Shown piece by piece: positions 34,172-47,052 of a DNA stretch of 64,000 bases; position 1 is the stretch's first letter; each line of letters opens with the position of its first letter. Made by a program: the position numbers and the translations under genes. The stretch is from Gonocerus acuteangulatus (Eukaryota; Arthropoda; Insecta; Hemiptera; Coreidae): the NCBI GenBank assembly GCA_946811695.1, contig OX328126.1, positions 4,854,462 to 4,918,461 on the forward strand, given 5' to 3'. A model generated the notes under the pieces. The model searched no databases. It was not told where the DNA came from and was given only the letters and a program-made list of their open reading frames with translations.

Positions 34172-34853
34172 ATTTAGAAAAGGGTCAGTTGAAGAATATT
34201 TATTCTTTTCGTTTCACACATCTTTCTTTTAACAGGGAACATTATTGAATCATGACCAAAAGTCGCGAAACCGGTTAGCCAATGTGGAACGAAAAAGCGG
34301 AACCAATGTAGCGCGATCCCTTCTCTGTCATTTTCGAAATTTTTGTCCATTCCCGGTCCAGGTCCGGTCAGACTGACTGTTCGCGTCCAGCCTGTAAGCC
34401 TGCCCGTCTTTTTCCGGGTTACTTCAGGTCTGTCTTTGTACTTTTTGCACACGTTCTGTTCACTTTCGGGCATCTTTCTTCCCACTTCGTCTCGCAGGTT
34501 TCGGTCGGTATGCCAAAACTTGAGAAAGAATACGGGAAGATCAGAAGTATACCGGAGGTGGACAAGCAGACAGAAATGCCAGAAGCGTCTGCTTGCCTCC
34601 TGATGGTGGTTTTGCTTGCTCGCGTTTCCGCAAATGAATATCACACAGAACTACGCTGAAACTAAGTGGCTAGCGTATGCTTTATTTTCCCCCCCTTAAT
34701 TTGGTGGTAGCCTCAAACCAGAAAGGAGCAGTTCAGAAGGGTGAGAGGCAGAGATTTTTCATTAGATAAATAAAAATACCTAAAAATATTAAGATTTCTT
34801 GTCCTCATAAGGTGGTATCCTCCATATGGGGGTCAGAAAACACGATCAAAACG

Positions 34854-34884
<31 letters not shown>

Positions 34885-35623
34885 AGAATGCTTATATTAA
34901 CAGACCTGGGGAATTCCTTCAATTTTTGTGGCTCCTGCGAAAAGAACTTTCAGCCATCTAATTTATATGCGTATATTTAAAAAATGTAATTAGAAACGTT
35001 TTTTTAATACCACAGGAACAGTAATATCACAAGGTTGGCTAAAACATTGGTTTCGGATAGACAACAAATGAAGAGAAAGAATGAGAACTAAAATCAAGGC
35101 CTGGCTGATTGTCAACAGAAGCGACCAAGTTGTCATAACCAGACATAGAATTGGACACTGACTATTAACATATTCGTCCTTAATGCAAAGACACATTACT
35201 CACCGAAGGCAGCCTCATCTTATGTAAAAAAATAAATATTTCGTTTAGAGCTTTCTCCTCAAATTCAGGAACATAAATATGCTTTAGCTCCACCCAACGA
35301 ACCTATGTAATGTACTGTATAACATATAGTCTTATTTTTCGTACATGGCCACGCCTCTGCGCTTGCGCGAACTCCAGCGGACACTTTTTGTATCGTTTTT
35401 TTCCAGTTTAGTCACCGCTAAAGCGTATTTATGCTAAAAGAAAGTCCCGTAACACCCAAAAATGGAGGAGGGGCTGATACTCGAGAGGTATCTGATTCAT
35501 TACCGTAGGGCAGACTTGGGAGCTAGTGTGGTCAGTACAATGCTCCGGCCGCCTGATTTTTTCCTGTAATACTTCGACTGCTAGGGTCATAAGCAACAAG
35601 GCAGCCATTATTAAATTAATTAA
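34172..35623. other. Unique sequence, no gene recognised
   Basis: A 156-codon minus-strand frame (34174-34644) overlies a GC-balanced patch but has no recognisable domain, signal peptide or repeat; it may be an exon or chance. A run of about 24 A lies at 34857-34880. Confidence 0.4.
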
Positions 35624-35780
35624 AGGCCCCGGTTGGCCTAGGGACGGTCAGGGAGGCCGAATTCAACCCATGAACGAAGACACTAGAAGATAAAAGTCTT
35701 TAGTACTATGCTCGGGATTTGACCTCAGGTCCTCCAGCATATTAGTCCAGTGCTCTACCACTGAGCTAACCACGCCCCCT
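35624..35780 (-). mobile_element. SINE-2 copy, tRNA-derived
   Basis: On the minus strand, 35780 leftward reads GGGGGCGTGGTTAGCTCAGT then GGTAGAGC, a clear tRNA 5' half with A-box. GGAGGACCTGAGGTCAAATC follows (B-box region). A body ends with GGCCAACCGGGGCC. The anticodon arm is degenerate, so this is a SINE head and not a tRNA gene. The diverged relative is at 31900-32045. Confidence 0.8.
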
Positions 35781-38241
35781 TATATTCTATAATATATTAA
35801 ATTATTTAAACAACATCAATTTATACCAATTGTCGCTTCAAATTTTAATTTTCTATCTTAATAGCCTGTGAATCTGGTTTGAAAATTCCAACGTATTTTT
35901 TTTTTTAGTGTACAAAAAAATTTTTTTCTTTTATATATATTTTATTTAAATAAAAACAATGTTACTATTTGTTAAATAAAATATCTATTTTATAATCGGT
36001 TTTAGTGGTCTGCGGTACGAATTTGAAGCCCTTAAATAAATAAATTAAAAAAAACACCGAACAAATAAAAGCAGCTAGCTAAGAACGTCCTTCGAAAATC
36101 CATTAAGATGATCCTTATCACATTTTGGAGTAAAATTCAATAAATTAGAACCTAAAGGGGATGGAGATAAGTAAATCAAGCCACCCCTTGGATACAGCGA
36201 GGTATCTTGAAAACATCCGGAGGCTTGTAGGGTTCTTTTCGATACCAGCTGTCTTGGAATCTTAGCGGGGGAGCTGGCTAGAAGTATGCAAAGCCTCGTT
36301 TGCTTTAAAGGTGATATCTTTAATCGCTTACACACACTCCGATTCAACCCTTAAACTGCAAAAATCGGAATATGTCGCCTTAGGCTGCACCAACAATGGA
36401 CCCGTATTTCTTCCGATCCGGTCTAGTCACAGCTCATCAGTAATGAACTCGAAGTGAAGTGAAAATGAGTAATTAATTTAAGAAATACCACCTAATAAGC
36501 ATAGAAACCTTGGATTAGGTTGAATGTTGGAGGTATGAAGGAGGAGTTGAGAGGCCAATCAATCTTCTGGAAGTATATCAGTCCCGAAAAAATAAATCTT
36601 AGTGTAACAGTTAATTTTTAACCGTTACACTGCGATAAGAGAAGCATTAGTATTCATATTTTGAAATTATTTATAACAAAGGTAGCTAGAAGGTTATAAA
36701 CGTTGGAAGGTTATAGACGATTATAAAAATCTTTCCACGTAATTTAAAAAAAAGATAAACAAAAAACAAAAATGTGAATTGACAAAGTCGTTCTAAATTT
36801 TATTAGCTTTCATTTAAAAAAAAAAAAAAAAAATGCTTTGAAATCGGTTAAGATTTAGAACCTGTAGACCTTTTTGAAACACAATATGTGGCGTGGCGCT
36901 ATTTTGCTTCGTCGGTCCGAAATCTATCTAGAATTAAACAAGATTGAACGGCCAAGAATCGGTGGCCATCGGATTGGGACCAATGTAGGCAACTCTAGTG
37001 AGATGCATGTGTTTGTTTTTCTTTCGACAGTCGGTGGCTATCGGGTCGGATCGGATCGGAACCAATATAGGTGCCACCTTATACCGCTCACTAATGCTAA
37101 CGTCGGCATAAATAAACAACCCTCATCCTCCTTGTAACGACCATCCATCACCCATCGGCACAGCATAGGCTAGAGGAACGAAATAAGCCCCGCGTTGAGG
37201 GTGCATCAAGGGCCAAAGGAGTTTCGCCCGATCCGCACAACGCCCGTGTATTGAATGTGGCTGTCAAAAGGTTAACCAAGTTTGTTTCCTAGTGAGACCA
37301 AGTTCAGAAGATCCCGTTGTGTTAACGGGTCACTTCACGCTTAAGGGAACAAATGAAATAGAGAAAGAAAAATAAGTATTAACGCCATCGAGCCGAAACA
37401 CTAAACAAATTAGTTACCACAAAATATAGCGACTAATTCTGGTTACCTGGTATTCTGGTTATTTTGTTTCATAAATACAAGGACATTCACAAGATAGACA
37501 CAATGTGAGTAATTCCATTATGGGAAGTTGGTGATGTGGGGCGGGTGGAGGAAATAGTAAAATGATAATGCATGCTATGTATTCTAATCGACCAACACTC
37601 TAATAAAGCCCAAATTGGATTGGTTTTAAAGTTGCATATTAATCAAATTCTTAATCAGAATATTGAGGAATGATTAAGGGGTGAGGGCGTGAATGATTGA
37701 AGGAGGCGAGGTTACCTAGGTGTCGGAGCACTCTGGAAGTCCTCAAAACTCAGGACGAATAAAGATTTTATCTTCCGGTGTCGTCTTTTGTGAGTCGGAT
37801 TTCTCCCGGACTCTCTCTAGACCCAACTAGGCTTTCATAATTTAATGGGTACCTGCTAACCAAACTATCTCCCTGGTTTACCGTCTGATCAAGCATCAGA
37901 TACCTATACAGTATCTGTCCCTCTTGTCCCCCTTGTCTATTACAGGACTGATTAAAGAGACTTTTATTTAGCATTTCTCATTTGAAATGAAGACTATAAT
38001 TTATAGGGAAGGTTCGGTCTTATTATTTTCTTGAAACTAAATTTTATAACAACGAATGAACAGAAATCATATTTTAACGACTTTGATAAGTGTATGAAGA
38101 CTTTTCTTATGGAATTTATTATTATTTTGGGGTGTGTTCTTCTCAGTTTCCTGGGGTAAATTCTTTCGGGGGCTATTGCCAACCAAAAGAATTGTTGTTT
38201 TTATTAGTTTAATAATTATTATAATTTTTTTATGTTTCTTG
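35781..38241. other. Unique AT-rich sequence with one 75-bp direct repeat and a small hairpin
   Basis: CGGTGGCCATCGGATTGGGA at about 36960 is repeated as CGGTGGCTATCGGGTCGGAT at about 37032, each followed by ACCAATRTAGG. A hairpin with arms GTGTAACAGTTAA and TTAACCGTTACAC lies at 36602-36630. Short frames (36075-36347 minus, 36874-37137 plus, 37768-37974 minus) have no recognised domain. Confidence 0.45.
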
Positions 38242-38800
38242 TCACGGGCGTTCGTTTAAGAATTTTCGAACTATTCTCGCAGTATCTAGCAGTACCGCTT
38301 GTTGCGCGTCTTTAATCAGTTCTTCCGATATTTTCAAGTATTTGGTAGCTGTAACTGTGGTCTTTGGGATGAGTCCATTAGTCGAAATAATAATAGCTGT
38401 TATCCTTGCGGAATCTAACTTATACAGATCTTTCAACTCTTTGGCCAAGTCCTGGTATTTTCGTAGCTACTCGGCATAAGATTTCCGAATATTCTCATCA
38501 TTCGGGACAGCGATATCAATAATATCAGCTCTCGGGGTCTCCCGTGGTCTAGTGGCTAGCGCGCTAGATTCATAAGCGGGAGATGGTAGGTTCGATTCCC
38601 AGCGACGCCAGAAATTTTCTCATCTTAGGGCTCGCTGAGAAAATTCCTGGCTGCACCCTGGAGGCCGGCGCTAATGGCCAAGATTTGTCGATGCGCCGCA
38701 AAAAAAAAAAAAAAAAAAAAAAAAATATCAGCTCTCTTATTCCCTTTGTCAATGATAAGAACATCCGATTTATTGTGATAACAATAATAATTATTATTAG
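38242..38800 (-). pseudogene. C-terminal fragment of a LINE polyprotein, interrupted by a SINE
   Basis: On the minus strand the pieces read DVLIIDKGNKRADIID, then IAVPNDENIRKSYAE, a stop (TAG near 38465), and KYQDLAKELKDLYKL. These are followed by an IIISTNGLIPKTTV block and DTARIVRKFLNERP before TGA at 38242. The succession DhxhPxxxNh, KYxDL, hhhSxxGhIPK and RhVRKFL is the C-terminal domain found after the reverse transcriptase in many arthropod non-LTR elements. The SINE at 38534-38723 splits it. The reverse transcriptase proper is not seen upstream. It is a different lineage from the RTE at 28-30 kb. Confidence 0.65.
38534..38723 (+). mobile_element. SINE-1, full-length, with 13-bp target duplication
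   Basis: The head GGGGTCTCCCGTGGTCTAGT then GGCTAGCGCGCTAG holds a Pol III A box. GGTTCGATTCCCAG is the B box. A body with CTCATCTTAGGGCTCGCTGA and GGCGCTAATGGCC follows, then GCGCCGC and a 25-A tail. The 13-bp direct repeat AATATCAGCTCTC flanks it (38521-38533 and 38724-38736), proving retroposition into the LINE fragment. The head looks tRNA-derived; which tRNA is not certain. Confidence 0.93.
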
Positions 38801-40014
38801 CTACAGAATCTATGTTTTATGATATGAGAAGAGGTATTCGGTTGAGATACAACGATTAGCAAGAATAGGTTTCAGAGTTTGTCTGATATGTTATCTATTG
38901 TCAGCTCTATCTGAATCGGTGTTTGTATTTCTATGTGTCTGAGTCGATGTTTATATGTGTTTGTGTAAGCGTATTGCTGTGTAAGAGCCTCTCAGGTGTA
39001 ACAGGAAGATAGCTACAGGAAGGATTTCACCGCATACAGCCACACCCTATTCCGTCAGTATCTCTTCACACATGGTCTCGTATTTATAGTTCTGTATATC
39101 AGCTGGCTTATCGCTGGGACAAATTTAGACATCATTGAATTCCAGATGAACAGAAATATATCGGGAATTCATGGAAAACTATACCGTTAGTTTATTAAAA
39201 CTAACTTTGCAACGAATACTTTTCAATCTATTAAATATTTCATTGTCTGCGATAATTTTTTTAAAAAGTTTAGCTCAAAATATTCGTATCCTATATTGAA
39301 AAAAATTCTTTTAACTCGTTTATTGCTCTCCTATTGATGATTTATTGACAAACAAAAATATTCTTTTTAGAGAGTCCTTCAAACAATATTTACAAACTTT
39401 CCATAAAACTACACTCAACAAGTGACGAAAATCGAATCTCCTAAAAACATTTGTAGTATTATGTAAAGAACCTTGTCCACTTCTGGATCATCCTTCTTAT
39501 AACCGGAATTGCTTGAGGGTCGTGCGGGTATAGCATCTGCAAAGCTTGAATCTATGTAATCGCGCCAAAATCTTCTTAACCTTGGATCATGCGCAATACC
39601 GGTGTGCTTTAATCGGGCGCAACCGTCCTAATAGGAACGCTGCCATTTTTTGGCCTTGAAAAATTCCCATATGCATTTTAAGCTCTAAAAAAAATTGAGA
39701 CCCTTCGTATGCATCTAAGAAAAGAAATAAAAAGTAAAATGTTGCTAATAGATGAATCATCTCAATGAAAAAATAGTAAAAATACTGATTTTGCGGAATC
39801 GCAAAGGACATGATGTTCATTTTCAGATCCCCCACCTTTGTTCAGAGAGCTCTATCACCCAAACCAGTACATATTTCCTTTCCTCAGATGTATACAAATC
39901 GCCAACAGTCAATATCATGAAAATAAAAAAAAGGCTTGGGAACTTTTCTAAACCCTAGAATATTTGGTAAAAGTGATCCAATTATCATTATCAATAAACA
40001 TATTTTTTGTGTTT
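38801..40014. other. AT-rich unique sequence, nothing recognised
   Basis: Short frames only; no domain, array or element end. Confidence 0.5.
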
Positions 40015-40024
40015 GAGCTCTATT

Positions 40025-40081
40025 TTTTTTTTTTTTTTTTTTTTTTTTACGGCGCATCTACATCTAGGTCATTAGCGCCGT
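40025..40081 (-). mobile_element. SINE-1 3' end, strongly 5'-truncated, with target duplication
   Basis: A T run of about 26 is followed by ACGGCGCATCTACATCTAGG and TCATTAGCGCCGT, the reverse complement of the SINE-1 3' terminus (compare 53305-53345). It is flanked by the 10-bp repeat GAGCTCTATT (40015-40024 and 40082-40091). Only about 33 bp of SINE body was copied. Confidence 0.85.
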
Positions 40082-40303
40082 GAGCTCTATTAGTCTTGGA
40101 AAATACTCTAGAATAACCCCACCCCCCAACTCAAACTCCAAATTCTGATTGTCATATTAAATGCATTCTGGCATTTTGAGGAAAATCGTGTATTTATTAT
40201 GGGTGCACACCTCCGTAAAGGAAAAAATAATAATTACTTCATTGCAACACACAATTTATTAATTATATGTATTTGAGCATTGATGAAAAATATTTATGTT
40301 TAT

Positions 40304-41330
<1,027 letters not shown>

Positions 41331-42378
41331 TGCTAGAAATAGATGAGTTAGAAAAATATGAGTACCTTTGAATAAATTCCTAGCAACCTGAAAATTTGCA
41401 TGAAAGATAGGGACAACAGTATAAGGGAATTGGGAAAAGCCCTTATCGATCCCATGAGTGCAAAGAATTTTTTTCGAGGTCAAAGTTCGCTAAAGAAGGA
41501 TTTTAGGAATTTTCAGCGAAACGTTTTGTTTTATGGTAAAAATAGTTCAGACAAAAATTGTAGATTGTGCAATTATGTACAAAACTTGTCTTCACACTTT
41601 TATTAATTAGATTAACCATTTCTGAGAAAAGGCGATTCCAGAAATATCTTTAGTTTTATTCAACATAATATGCCAGACTCGGCTAGAAGTTTGTCGAGGT
41701 AACAATGGTTTGGCTACCTGCTCCTCTTTCTAAGGTCCTGACAATAAGTACCGTTACAGCCCCAGCCATAAGCCTCGCAAAATGACCTGCTTGACATTTG
41801 ATAATATTAAACTCGAGAAGTAGTTCCTCTTTTTGTGTCTCTGTTTACTTCAGTTATTAATTTTTATTTATGTTGTACGCCTTATTTTTTTATTGGGTGC
41901 TGTTATTTTGATTGGTTTTTTTTTTCAATAAAACAAAGCTAGTAAATGAGAAGGATTTTCACGCTTATATGGAAAATAATTTTGGAGGGGACTGGGAGAA
42001 TTTTAGGGGGGGCTGAAGGATTTTGGGGGTATGGGATAATAAAAATCTAGAACATGGAATAGTTCGACAATTAAAACGCTATTACTCCCAAAAGAAATTT
42101 TTTTTTTCTGAACTAACTGATCTTATCAGTATTTTTAAGGTTTTTACGACACATTTTTACAGATTGCGGGGGGGGGGGGGGGGGGGTGCAGCCTCTCAGC
42201 CCCTCTTGTATACGCCCATGCACGTTTTTGATTTATCTTATTGATGTATAGATCTTTACTTTAGAATGAGAGCTAGATTGTGTAATTTTCGCTTCCGTGT
42301 AAGTTACTACTGCCGGTTTCCCTGACGCCTTAATATCACTTTTATTCGGCATGTTCGAGAGGATGTTGACAATCTTCA

Positions 42379-42420
<42 letters not shown>
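41331..42420. other. AT-rich unique sequence with a 19-G run and TA microsatellite
   Basis: The G run is at 42168-42186, preceded at 42004 by another G-rich stretch. (TA)n lies at 42381-42417. No gene is recognised; a 68-codon frame at 41400-41606 has no domain. Confidence 0.6.
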
Positions 42421-42502
42421 TATTTCTATTCTAAGATTTTCAAATGACATTAGGGTTAAGAACGGAACCGCACTAAGATGATGCAGTTCCTGCGAGTCGG
42501 AC
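42421..42502 (+). repeat. 80-bp dispersed segment shared by two satellite flanks, copy 1
   Basis: TTTCTATTCTAAGATTTTCA, then AAGAACGGAACC, CTAAGATGATGCAGTTCCTG and GAGTCGGA match 56227-56305 at most positions. This copy lies 140 bp upstream of the 89-bp array. Confidence 0.8.
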
Positions 42503-42644
42503 TTTTTTTTTTTATTGACATTGGTTAGCTAAACCACATCCGTCAGAAATTTTCTTATATTAACCACCTTTCTCGGGATGGTGATTAGTAATTATGCTGC
42601 GTGTCGAACTGTTTTTGACATATAAAACTCAACTGAAAATGTGT
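42503..42644. other. Short spacer before the 89-bp array
   Basis: A T run and unique sequence; nothing recognised. Confidence 0.5.
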
Positions 42645-44511
42645 CACTCTTGCCTATGTAGATGGAATAGCATTAAGACAGGAAGAGTGACAGAAGTTCC
42701 CTCTGGTATAGAACCTCTGAAGCTAGGTACATACACTCTTGCCTATGTAGATGGAATAGCATTAAGACAGGAAGAGTGACACAAGTTCCCTCTGGTGTAG
42801 AAGCTCTGAAGCTAGGTACATACACTCTTGCCTATGTAGATGGAATAGCATTAAGACAGGAAGAGTGACACAAGTTCCCTCTGGTGTAGAAGCTCTGAAG
42901 CTAGGTACATACACTCTTGCCTATGTAGATGGAATAGCATTAAGACAGGAAGAGTGACACAAGTACCCTCTGGTGTAGAAGCTCTGAAGCTAGGTACATA
43001 CACTCTTGCCTATGTAGATGGAATAGCATTAAGACAGGAAGAGTGACACAAGTACCCTCTGGTGTAGAAGCTCTGAAGCTAGGTACATACACTCTTGCCT
43101 ATGTAGATGGAATAACATTAAGACAGGAAGAGTGACACAAGTTCGCTCTGGTGTAGAAGCTCTGAAGCTAGGTACATACACTCTTGCCTATGTAGAGGGA
43201 ATAGCATTAAGACAGGAAGAGTGACACAAGTTCCCTCTGGTGTAGAAGCTCTGAAGCTAGGTACATACACTCTTGCCTATGTAGAAGGAATAGCATTAAG
43301 ACAGGAAGAGTGACACAAGTTCCCTCTGGTGTAGAAGCTCTGAAGCTAGGTACATACACTCTTGCCTATGTAGATGGAATAGCATTAAGACAGGAAGAGT
43401 GACACAAGTTCCCTCTGGTGTAGAAGCTCTGAAGCTAGGTACATACACTCTTGCCTATGTAGATGGAATAGCATTAAGACAGGAAGAGTGACACAAGTAC
43501 CCTCTGGTGTAGAAGCTCTGTAGCTAGGTACATACACTCTTGCCTATGTAGAGGGAATAGCATTAAGACAGGAAGAGTGACACAAGTACCCTCTGGTGTA
43601 GAAGCTCTGAAGCTAGGTAGATACACTCTTGCCTATGTAGATGGAATAGCATTAAGACAGGAAGAGTGACACAAGTACCCTCTGGTGTAGAAGCTCTGAA
43701 GCTAGGTACATACACTCTTGCCTATGTAGATGGAATAGCATTAAGACAGGAAGAGTGACACAAGTACCCTCTGGTGTAGAAGCTCTGAAGCTAGGTATAT
43801 ACACTCTTGCCTATGTAGAGGGAATAGGATTAAGACAGGAAGAGTGATACAAGTACCCTCTGGTGTAGAAGCTCTGAAGCTAGGTACATACACTCTTGCC
43901 TATGTAGATGGAATAGCATTAAGACAGGAAGAGTGACACAAGTACCCTCTGGTGTAGAAGCTCTGTAGCTAGGTACATACACTCTTGCCTATGTAGAAGG
44001 AATAGCATTAAGACAGGAAGAGTGACACAAGTACCCTCTGGTGTAGAAGCTCTGAAGCTAGGTACATACACTCTTGCCTATGTAGATGGAATAGCATTAA
44101 GACAGGAAGAGTGACACAAGTTCCCTCTGGTGTAGAAGCTCTGAAGCTAGGTACATACACTCTTGCCTATGTAGATGGAATAGCATTAAGACAGGAAGAG
44201 TGACACAAGTACCCTCTGGTGTAGAAGCTCTGTAGCTAGGTACATACACTCTTGCCTATGTAGAGGGAATAGCATTAAGACAGGAAGAGTGACACAAGTA
44301 CCCTCTGGTGTAGAAGCTCTGAAGCTAGGTACATACACTCTTGCCTATGTAGATGGAATAGCATTAAGACAGGAAGAGTGACACAAGTACCCTCTGGTGT
44401 AGAAGCTCTGAAGCTAGGTATATACACTCTTGCCTATGTAGAGGGAATAGGATTAAGACAGGAAGAGTGACACAAGTACCCTCTGGTGTAGAAGCTCTGA
44501 AGCTAGGTACA
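42645..44511. repeat. 89-bp tandem array, about 21 copies
   Basis: The unit contains CACTCTTGCCTATGTAGATG, GAATAGCATTAAGACAGGAA, GAGTGACACAAGTTCCCTCT and GGTGTAGAAGCTCTGAAGCT. Spacing is 89 bp from 42645 on. Variants (AGAGGGAATAG, CTGTAGCTAGG, GTATATACAC) recur at multiples of 89, for example 712 bp and about 623 bp apart, so multi-unit blocks were duplicated. CACTCTT and AAGAGTG are an inverted pair within each unit. Confidence 0.96.
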
Positions 44512-45075
44512 TAAAGTTTTGACAGTTGATATAAATATATTTATCAATGTCTTTCATAGTCATTGCTGAAAAGCACCAATTTTCGCGTTGTGCCACTACT
44601 AGAAATTCTAGTGCGATACAGTAGGAGGTTTTGAGAAGCATACATCCGGAGCTGGGTATATTTGTCAAGTATTCGTAAGAGTGCTGCTCAGAATTGGCCC
44701 GAGGCTCTACAAGTCTAGAGGAGGTTTTGTGTCGGAGACAAAGCACCCCCCTTCCCCCCTTATCCCTCCCCCCTATTCCTTCCTCCTTGTCGGGGGGTGG
44801 GGAAAGCCGGAGTGTCTCCTTATTGTTATCGCACAAACGGAGCAGTGACTTCCTAATTCCTTCCTTTGAATATTTCATATTTCCTCGTTACACCTCTAAA
44901 GGACATGTGGAATCTTTAATACTTCACATGAATTATGTTCTTGTCTTAAATCAGACATCGGATTTGCTTGTCTTTATATTTGGATTTTCGTCTTAATATG
45001 CAGAAAGTGCTAAGAAGCAATTTATTTTCTCATATCAAGTTTTTCTTTGGGGTTGGGTCATGTTTTATTGCCTTT
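44512..45075. other. Unique sequence, no gene recognised
   Basis: Includes a C-rich patch near 44745-44800 (CCCCCCTTCCCCCCTTATCC). Overlapping frames on both strands have no domain. Confidence 0.5.
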
Positions 45076-45930
45076 TAGCGCGTTTCCTCCCTCCTTCCAT
45101 AGTGTGGAAACCCGCTTATGAGTTTGGCCTCATTACGCAATCCGGAATTACCGACTAGAAAATTTCACGTTTTAGACCCCATAGATCGCAAAAGTACCGA
45201 TGGTTCAAATGTATATATATTTGTCTGTTCGCTCTGTAGCTGCCTGAAAAATGGACCGATTTCAATTAAATTTGTTACAAAAATCTTTCGTCTAATTTGA
45301 AAGATCAAGTTCATTGCCAGCAGAATGGTTTTTCCCGGAACAAAGTCGTAAGGTTTAGGTACGTTTTAGAGCTCATATGGTTGCAGGTACTTGTTCTATA
45401 GGTTTCTTAACGTCGAAAAACCGATGAAACATTTATAAAGCGATATCTTTAACCGTTTTCGAAAAACATTGGAACACCAATTTTCAGTTTGGGTATACAG
45501 AAACGATTATTTAGTTGAAACTTTTTCCAAACGTTTAATATTCATCTAATCTAACATAGTAAATTTTGGTTCCATTTAGAGTTAAGGAAGTACTAGAAAT
45601 AAAATATTTCATTAACAGACATGGAAAGTTTAGGGATTTTCGTATATTTTCTAAAATATTTCGAAAACGGTTGAGAATTCGTGGTAAGCGGAAGGTGACC
45701 ATTTGAAGGCTTACTAAATTCCCTACAATTACATTTAATTTTGGATGGGGCAATATCAATTCGAGAAATAAGTGCTTAAAACTTCAAAATTGTTAGTTTT
45801 GTACTTTTCAAAGGGGTTTTGTCACTGTTTACCTAAAGTTTTAATTGCTTATTGTTTTTTCAATTGCATTTAGTAGTAAAATTAGTATTTCAATAAAATA
45901 AGGTATCAAAATGAGAAACGTATTGGTAAT
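45076..45930 (+). repeat. Dispersed repeat X, copy B
   Basis: Begins TAGCGCGTTTCCTCCCTCCT and follows copy A block by block (see 40304-41330), with about 70-80% identity by eye and many small gaps. It lacks the long TA tract, which accounts for much of its shorter length. Open frames are short. Confidence 0.8.
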
Positions 45931-46450
45931 AGTGTTTACACAAAATAGGTACAGACATCGTTGTCCGTTGTTAAGTTAGCTCACATTATAAATATTCGTC
46001 ACATCATATGTACATCTTCAAGATACCAAAAGTGTATTATTAATATCAAATGTGAAAAACTTTGTCATGGCTTAGATTAGCAAAGGTTGAAGATACATTA
46101 TAAAGTCACAGGAATGTGTAAGGTTATTATGAAACATGGTATTAAGGAAATTTGAAATTGCAAAAGGTGAGACCGCCGACCTCCGTGATGGTCGGAGCCA
46201 GTCTATATTATAGCCTAATTATATATTTGTTATTTAATTAAATACAATTTTTTAAAGAGTTAACTAAGAATTAAAATATTTAATTTATAAGAAATACATA
46301 TATTTTTTGAATATTTTATTTCAATTCACTCCTAGATACCAGTAGTCTTATTGGTCATGTATAGCATTTTATTAACTCTTTTAAGGTGGTCAATAACCTA
46401 AATAAGTTGACCACAACAAGCGTTACCTTTAAAAGACGTTCCGAGAAATT
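45931..46450. other. AT-rich spacer, nothing recognised
   Basis: A small inverted pair GACCGCCGACC and GGTCGGAGCC lies near 46170-46199; otherwise no signal. Confidence 0.5.
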
Positions 46451-46451
46451 G

Positions 46452-47052
46452 GAGCTGACAAGGGTGATATTAGAGGAGAAGAGCTAGTGATAAGGTGGGT
46501 GTGATAAGAACTACTGATAAGGTTGATATTAGAGGAGAAGAGCTAGTGATAAGGTGGGTATGATAAGAACTACTGATAAGGGTGTCATTAGGGGAGAAGA
46601 GCTAGTGATAAGGTGGGTATGATAAGAACTACTGATAAGGGTGATATTAGAGGAGAAGAGCTAGTGATAAGGTGGGTGTGATAAGAACTACTGATAAGGG
46701 TGACATTAGAGGAGAAGAGCTAGTGATAAGGTGGGCATGATAAGAACTACTGATAAGGGTGACATTAGGGGAGAAGAGCTAGTGATAAGGTGGGTGTGAT
46801 AAGAACTACTGATAAGGGTGACATCAGAGGAGAAGAGCTAGTGATAAGGTGGGTATGATAAGAACTACTGATAAGGGTGACATTAGGGGAGAAGAGCTAG
46901 TGATAAGGTGGGTATGATAAGAACTACTGATAAGGGTGACATTAGGGGAGAAGAGCTAGTGATAAGCTGGGTGTGATAAGAACTACTGATAAGGGTGACA
47001 TTAGAGGAGAGGAGCTAGTAATAAGGTGGTTGTGATAAGAACTACTGATAAG
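46452..47052. repeat. 59-bp tandem array, about 10 copies, three GATAAG words per unit
   Basis: The unit contains GGGTGACATTAGAGGAGAAG, AGCTAGTGATAAGGTGGGTA and TGATAAGAACTACTGATAAG. Period is 59 bp (TTAGAGG at 46470 and 46529). Each unit therefore holds three TGATAAG sites, about 30 in 600 bp. Copies differ by single bases (ATATT or ACATT; GTGTG or GTATG). No open frame. Confidence 0.95.

Noticed and set aside
34174..34644. 156-codon minus-strand frame as a gene
   Set aside because: No domain, signal or flanking structure; it could be an exon but nothing in the sequence supports it beyond length.
35706..35780. tRNA gene on the minus strand
   Set aside because: Good A box but degenerate anticodon arm and SINE body attached; a diverged second copy shows the same fusion.
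38540..38615. tRNA gene
   Set aside because: A and B boxes are present but the cloverleaf is incomplete, and it is joined to a SINE body, A tail and target duplication.
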